This document shows positions 61,419 through 64,000 of a stretch of DNA of 64,000 bases, piece by piece. The DNA is from Alphaproteobacteria bacterium. GTDB lineage: Bacteria > Pseudomonadota > Alphaproteobacteria > RF32 > CAG-239. Within the stretch, counting starts at the first letter, position 1. Every line of letters starts with the position of its first letter. A program made the position numbers and the translations under genes. The notes under the pieces were generated by a model that saw only the letters and a list, made by a program, of their open reading frames with translations, had not been told where the DNA came from and searched no databases. The stretch lies in the NCBI GenBank assembly GCA_017626035.1, contig JAGAJR010000010.1, positions 1 to 64,000 on the forward strand, read 5' to 3'.

Positions 61419-62366
61419 ATGAAACAGTCGTTATATAAATCTTTGGCTTTGCATTTTACGGTCTTTCTATTGTTCATAATAGACGTTCCGTTTTTTTGGC
61501 ATAGAAATATGACAATCAGCCAGGTGCCGATTATTGTTGATTTGAATGACGTGAAAATTTCCGAGATGACGAATCTTCCGCCGAAGGCCAAATTCGGCGA
61601 AGAGGAAAAAAAGGCTTCGACCATCAAACGCAAGGTTGAAGAAAATTATACTCAGGAAGAAGTGAAAAAAGAAGATAAACCGGTTAAGAAAGCGGAAGCC
61701 GAAGACACCAAACCGGCTCCGAAAGAAGAAACTCCGGAACCGCCGAAAAAAGATTTTTTGGTAGCTCCTCAGCCGAGAAAGCCTAAAGTTCCGGTCGAGA
61801 AAAAAGTGGAAAAGAAACCTGAAACCAAGCCGAAACCGGCTCCTAAAAAAGAAGCCAAAAAAACAGAAACCAAAGAGGACAAGAGCAAGCCGAAACTGGC
61901 TAATCCGCTGAAGAGCCTGTTGGCTTCGGTTGACGCTCTGGAAAAAGAACAGGGCGAGAAAGACGCGACGGCGACAATCAAGGAAGGCACTAAAGTCAAC
62001 AATATGGGGATTGAAGGCGGTGTCGGCGGATCTTATTTCAGCGAATTATCAATTTCGGAGACGGATGCGATAGCCGGACGTTTGCGGGCTTGTTGGAATT
62101 TGGATCCGGGAGCCATGGGCATTAAGGATATGATTATTGAAATCCGGGCCTTTTTGAACCGGGACGGAACGGTGCGGGAAGTTAAGATTTTGGATACCGC
62201 CCGTTATAACAGCGACACACATTTCCGTTCGGTTGCAGACAGTGCAAGGCGTGCGGTTTATATCTGCCAGCCATATTCTATTTTTGCCGAAAAATATGCG
62301 GATAAATATGATATGTGGAATACGATGCTGCTGCGGTTTAATCCGCTGGACGGCCAAGTCAACTGA
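61419..62366 (+). CDS. tolA: TolA-like energy-transducing protein
   Basis: This 315-residue protein has an N-terminal membrane helix (about 8-27, SLALHFTVFLLFIIDVPFFW). A long Lys/Glu/Pro/Ala-rich periplasmic linker follows (about 60-190). The C-terminal domain, about 100 residues, has GSYFSELSISETDAIAGRLRACWN and a conserved Cys pair (ACWN, YICQPYS), as in TolA. It joins the TolQR motor to the outer membrane. I start at ATG 61419; a TTG one codon earlier is the frame edge. In most relatives tolB and pal follow; here an unrelated minus-strand gene does. Confidence 0.88.
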   Translation: MKQSLYKSLALHFTVFLLFIIDVPFFWHRNMTISQVPIIVDLNDVKISEMTNLPPKAKFGEEEKKASTIKRKVEENYTQEEVKKEDKPVKKAEAEDTKPAPKEETPEPPKKDFLVAPQPRKPKVPVEKKVEKKPETKPKPAPKKEAKKTETKEDKSKPKLANPLKSLLASVDALEKEQGEKDATATIKEGTKVNNMGIEGGVGGSYFSELSISETDAIAGRLRACWNLDPGAMGIKDMIIEIRAFLNRDGTVREVKILDTARYNSDTHFRSVADSARRAVYICQPYSIFAEKYADKYDMWNTMLLRFNPLDGQVN

Positions 62367-62416
62367 TACGGAAATTTGAAATCAACGGAGATAAATGCTT
62401 GGAAATAAACCGGAGG

Positions 62417-62812
62417 TTATATCCGGTGATTGGAAAGGCGTTTGTTTTTGGCGTTATCTTTGCCGAGTTGGTAGACACTAATCAGATTATCAATGGAATC
62501 TTCGACAACATCAATAAATTCTTTGTTATGAGTCATTAGTTTGCGGGAAATTTCTTCGACTTTTTTGCGAACAAGTTTGTCTTTGCTTGGTTGAACGGAA
62601 AAATCAAAAAGGTCGCCGATGTCAATTTCGAGTTTTGTTGCAATTTTATTAAGAGTTTCAATTTTCGGAGAAATTTTTCCCAATTCAATTCCGGAAATTG
62701 TGTTCATAGACATATCCATGTCATAAGCGAGTTCCAGCTGGCTAACGCCTTTAATTTTGCGAAGTTCGCGAATTCTGGCTCCCAGCTCTATTGCAAAAGT
62801 ATCATCAGTCAT
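62417..62812 (-). CDS. XRE-family helix-turn-helix regulator
   Basis: This is a 131-residue regulator. The HTH (about 10-66) reads LGARIRELRKIKGVSQLELA, then MSMNTISGIELGKISPKIETL and IATKLEIDIGDLF. The C-terminal helix region (about 75-125) probably dimerises. It is divergent from the Cys-rich secreted protein and shares the AT-rich gap 62813-63063 with it. It may control itself or that gene; nothing in the sequence proves which. Confidence 0.85.
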   Translation of the reverse strand: MTDDTFAIELGARIRELRKIKGVSQLELAYDMDMSMNTISGIELGKISPKIETLNKIATKLEIDIGDLFDFSVQPSKDKLVRKKVEEISRKLMTHNKEFIDVVEDSIDNLISVYQLGKDNAKNKRLSNHRI

Positions 62813-62872
62813 CCGCTTATATTCCTATTTTATTGTGAATCGATATATACTATAAACTTGTAATTTTTGTGG

Positions 62873-62901
62873 TTGACATTGATTAATTACTAATATATTA
62901 T
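62873..62901 (+). promoter_or_regulatory. Promoter of the Cys-rich protein gene, TTGACA-N17-TATTAT
   Basis: TTGACA (62873-62878) and TATTAT (62896-62901) are exactly 17 bases apart. Transcription would start near 62908, giving a leader of about 155 bases before ATG 63064. Confidence 0.7.
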
Positions 62902-62969
62902 GAATTTAACAGTAGAACTTAAAAAAATTAACATTTAATTGTGAATCTTGATTTTTTGAACACTGCTGG

Positions 62970-63036
62970 TGGAAAAGGGGAAAACCGAAGCCTATACACA
63001 CATACACACACCTACATAGTATGTTCCCCTTTTCCA
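62970..63036 (+). other. Leader inverted repeat with a CA-rich loop
   Basis: Bases 62970-62982 (13 bases, G- and A-rich) are the exact reverse complement of 63024-63036. The 41-base loop is mainly CA and TA steps with many ACACAC-like units, and A-TTTTT-A follows the right arm. It lies wholly in the leader between the predicted transcription start and the ribosome site at about 63050. It may be an attenuator, an sRNA- or protein-binding leader, or a small RNA. Confidence 0.55.
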
Positions 63037-63063
63037 GATTTTTATGTGAAAGGACGGTGTAAA

Positions 63064-63933
63064 ATGAAAAAACAAACTCTGATAACCTCATTGGCAACTG
63101 TTTTGTTCTTTGTTCCGGAGCTTTCACAAGCAGCTGTTTGTGCCTTGGGGGGCGACGGTTGTTCTACTCTATCATTTAATCAATCAGATCACGATTTCAA
63201 GCTGGATGACGGCTGGGAGTGTATGGAAGATGGTTATACGGTAACCTCATGTCCGGCCGGAAAAAAAAGCAGCGGGAGTTGTCCGTATGCTTCCGGCTAT
63301 TACAAAGAATGTGTGTGCGATACATCGGTTTATACGAGTTCAAGTTCCTCGCAATGCGGCAGTTTAGCGGATGTAGAAGGGTGCACGGATGATCACGGGA
63401 GTTATTACAAATGCACCTGCGATACAACGATTATGACAACTTGTTCGGGCGGCAGCCAATATGCCTCCGGGACACCTTCGTGTGTGATGAACGGCGTCTC
63501 ATACTTTTTGAATGCGGAGTGTGTAACCTGTCAGTCTCCGACGATTTTAAACTCATCCAAAACAGCGTGCGAATGTCCGTCAAACTATAAGGAATGCAAC
63601 AGTTCAAACAATGAAATCGGCAGCGGCGTAAGCTGCAGTGTCGGCGATGTTGTAAAGTATCTGACCTGTTCCTGTCCGACAAGTTATAAACAGTGCGATT
63701 TGGGCGGAGAGGTCGGAGCCAAAAAATGTACGATGAATGGTGTGGATTATTGGTCGGCTTGTAAAACATGCCCTAATTTGGGAACTCATACCTCTTGTCC
63801 AGCAGGATATTTGTGTACGTATGAGGATTGTTCAAAGAAATATTACATTACCGGCTGTGCGACCGGCAATGTGGATGTGTCGCAATCGTCTTGCAGCTGG
63901 TACAGCTGTTGGGGCGTGGTTTGGAGCAAATAG
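63064..63933 (+). CDS. Cys-rich secreted protein
   Basis: This 289-residue exported protein has a signal peptide (TLITSLATVLFFVPELSQA) cut before about residue 24. The mature part has about 31 Cys, often in CPxxYKxC units (CPSNYKEC, CPTSYKQC), and is rich in Ser, Gly, Thr and Tyr. It should be a disulfide-bonded surface or secreted protein. The window also has DsbA-like and thioredoxin-like genes. Start ATG 63064 has AAGGA upstream; the longer frame from 62941 is ruled out because it runs through the leader repeat. Function unknown; a surface layer or adhesin role is inference. Confidence 0.75.
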   Translation: MKKQTLITSLATVLFFVPELSQAAVCALGGDGCSTLSFNQSDHDFKLDDGWECMEDGYTVTSCPAGKKSSGSCPYASGYYKECVCDTSVYTSSSSSQCGSLADVEGCTDDHGSYYKCTCDTTIMTTCSGGSQYASGTPSCVMNGVSYFLNAECVTCQSPTILNSSKTACECPSNYKECNSSNNEIGSGVSCSVGDVVKYLTCSCPTSYKQCDLGGEVGAKKCTMNGVDYWSACKTCPNLGTHTSCPAGYLCTYEDCSKKYYITGCATGNVDVSQSSCSWYSCWGVVWSK

Positions 63934-63957
63934 CCGAAAAAACTAAGGAGAAGGACT

Positions 63958-64000
63958 ATGACTGATATAATTAGAAAAATTATGGGAGCAGGCTTGTTTT
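63958..64000 (+). CDS. Start of a further protein (cut by window edge)
   Basis: ATG 63958 lies seven bases after AAGGAG and 25 bases after the previous stop, and the frame is open to the window end. The first 14 residues are MTDIIRKIMGAGLF, a basic then hydrophobic start that would suit a signal peptide. It is probably co-transcribed with the Cys-rich gene. Confidence 0.6.
   Translation, partial: MTDIIRKIMGAGLF

Noticed and set aside
62941-63063. N-terminal extension of the Cys-rich protein
   Set aside because: It would translate through the 13-bp inverted repeat and CA-rich loop and place the signal peptide in the middle; AAGGA precedes the internal ATG 63064.

Overview
The window reads as one piece of chromosome from an alphaproteobacterium of moderate to low GC. 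It is probably a gut-type, flagellated member near Rhodospirillales. That placement is an inference from family content and gene order: fliL-fliM-DUF6468-motE, uvrC-pgsA, xseB-ispA, rplU-rpmA-obgE-rsfS-rlmH, and yebC-ruvCAB-ybgC-tolQRA. Coding density is high, Shine-Dalgarno sites are clear, several genes start with TTG or GTG, and promoters of the TTGACA-N17-TATAAT type can be read directly. I see no insertion sequence, prophage, CRISPR array or rRNA operon. Layout: 0.2-0.4 kb holds a small YjfB-like motility protein. 0.5-7.9 kb carries a HExxH protein, a Ca2+/cation antiporter, uvrC, pgsA with a histone-like tail, and an OmpR/EnvZ-type two-component pair. 8-13.5 kb is accessory. It holds a C-type-lectin-like protein whose C-terminus looks like a hypervariable region, an acidic protein with six 81-bp repeats, a membrane protein behind a long 5' leader, and a lipoprotein. 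13.7-18 kb is housekeeping (secreted nuclease, rplU-rpmA-obgE-rsfS, rlmH), interrupted by a HAD-like gene and an unknown membrane protein. 18.0-18.4 kb has no gene but is full of inverted repeats. 18.4-26.4 kb, minus strand, is fliL-fliM-DUF6468-motE, a giant periplasmic TPR protein, and uvrB. 26.7-31.3 kb is a three-gene pilus-tip-like island: a PilM-like membrane protein, a 968-residue PilV-like prepilin with a fibre-like stalk, and a secreted protein. 31.3-41.7 kb has Pit phosphate transport with its DUF47 partner, a DsbA-like protein, ispA-xseB, an ArsR-type regulator, rnd, aspS, tRNA-Gln, a CorC/HlyC protein, tRNA-Thr, and a phosphoesterase. 41.7-51.7 kb is a surface-glycan cluster: glycosyltransferases of several folds, a nucleotidyltransferase-kinase fusion with a HAD phosphatase, a DUF1796 protein, a hexapeptide acyltransferase, and an MprF-like membrane protein. 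51.7-62.4 kb has a thioredoxin-like protein, aminopeptidase P, prmA, a lipoprotein, yebC-ruvC-HD-ruvA-ruvB-ybgC and tolQ-tolR-tolA, with no tolB or pal following. The last 1.6 kb has an XRE regulator divergent from a Cys-rich secreted protein, whose mRNA leader carries a perfect 13-bp inverted repeat, and the start of another gene. The accessory parts (8-13 kb, 26.7-31.3 kb, 41.7-50.6 kb, 62.4 kb to the end) share a surface theme: putative adhesins, glycans and Cys-rich secreted proteins. The most novel candidates are the lectin-like variable protein, the PilV-like fibre island, a basic motif shared by unrelated glycan-cluster proteins, and the two structured non-coding regions.
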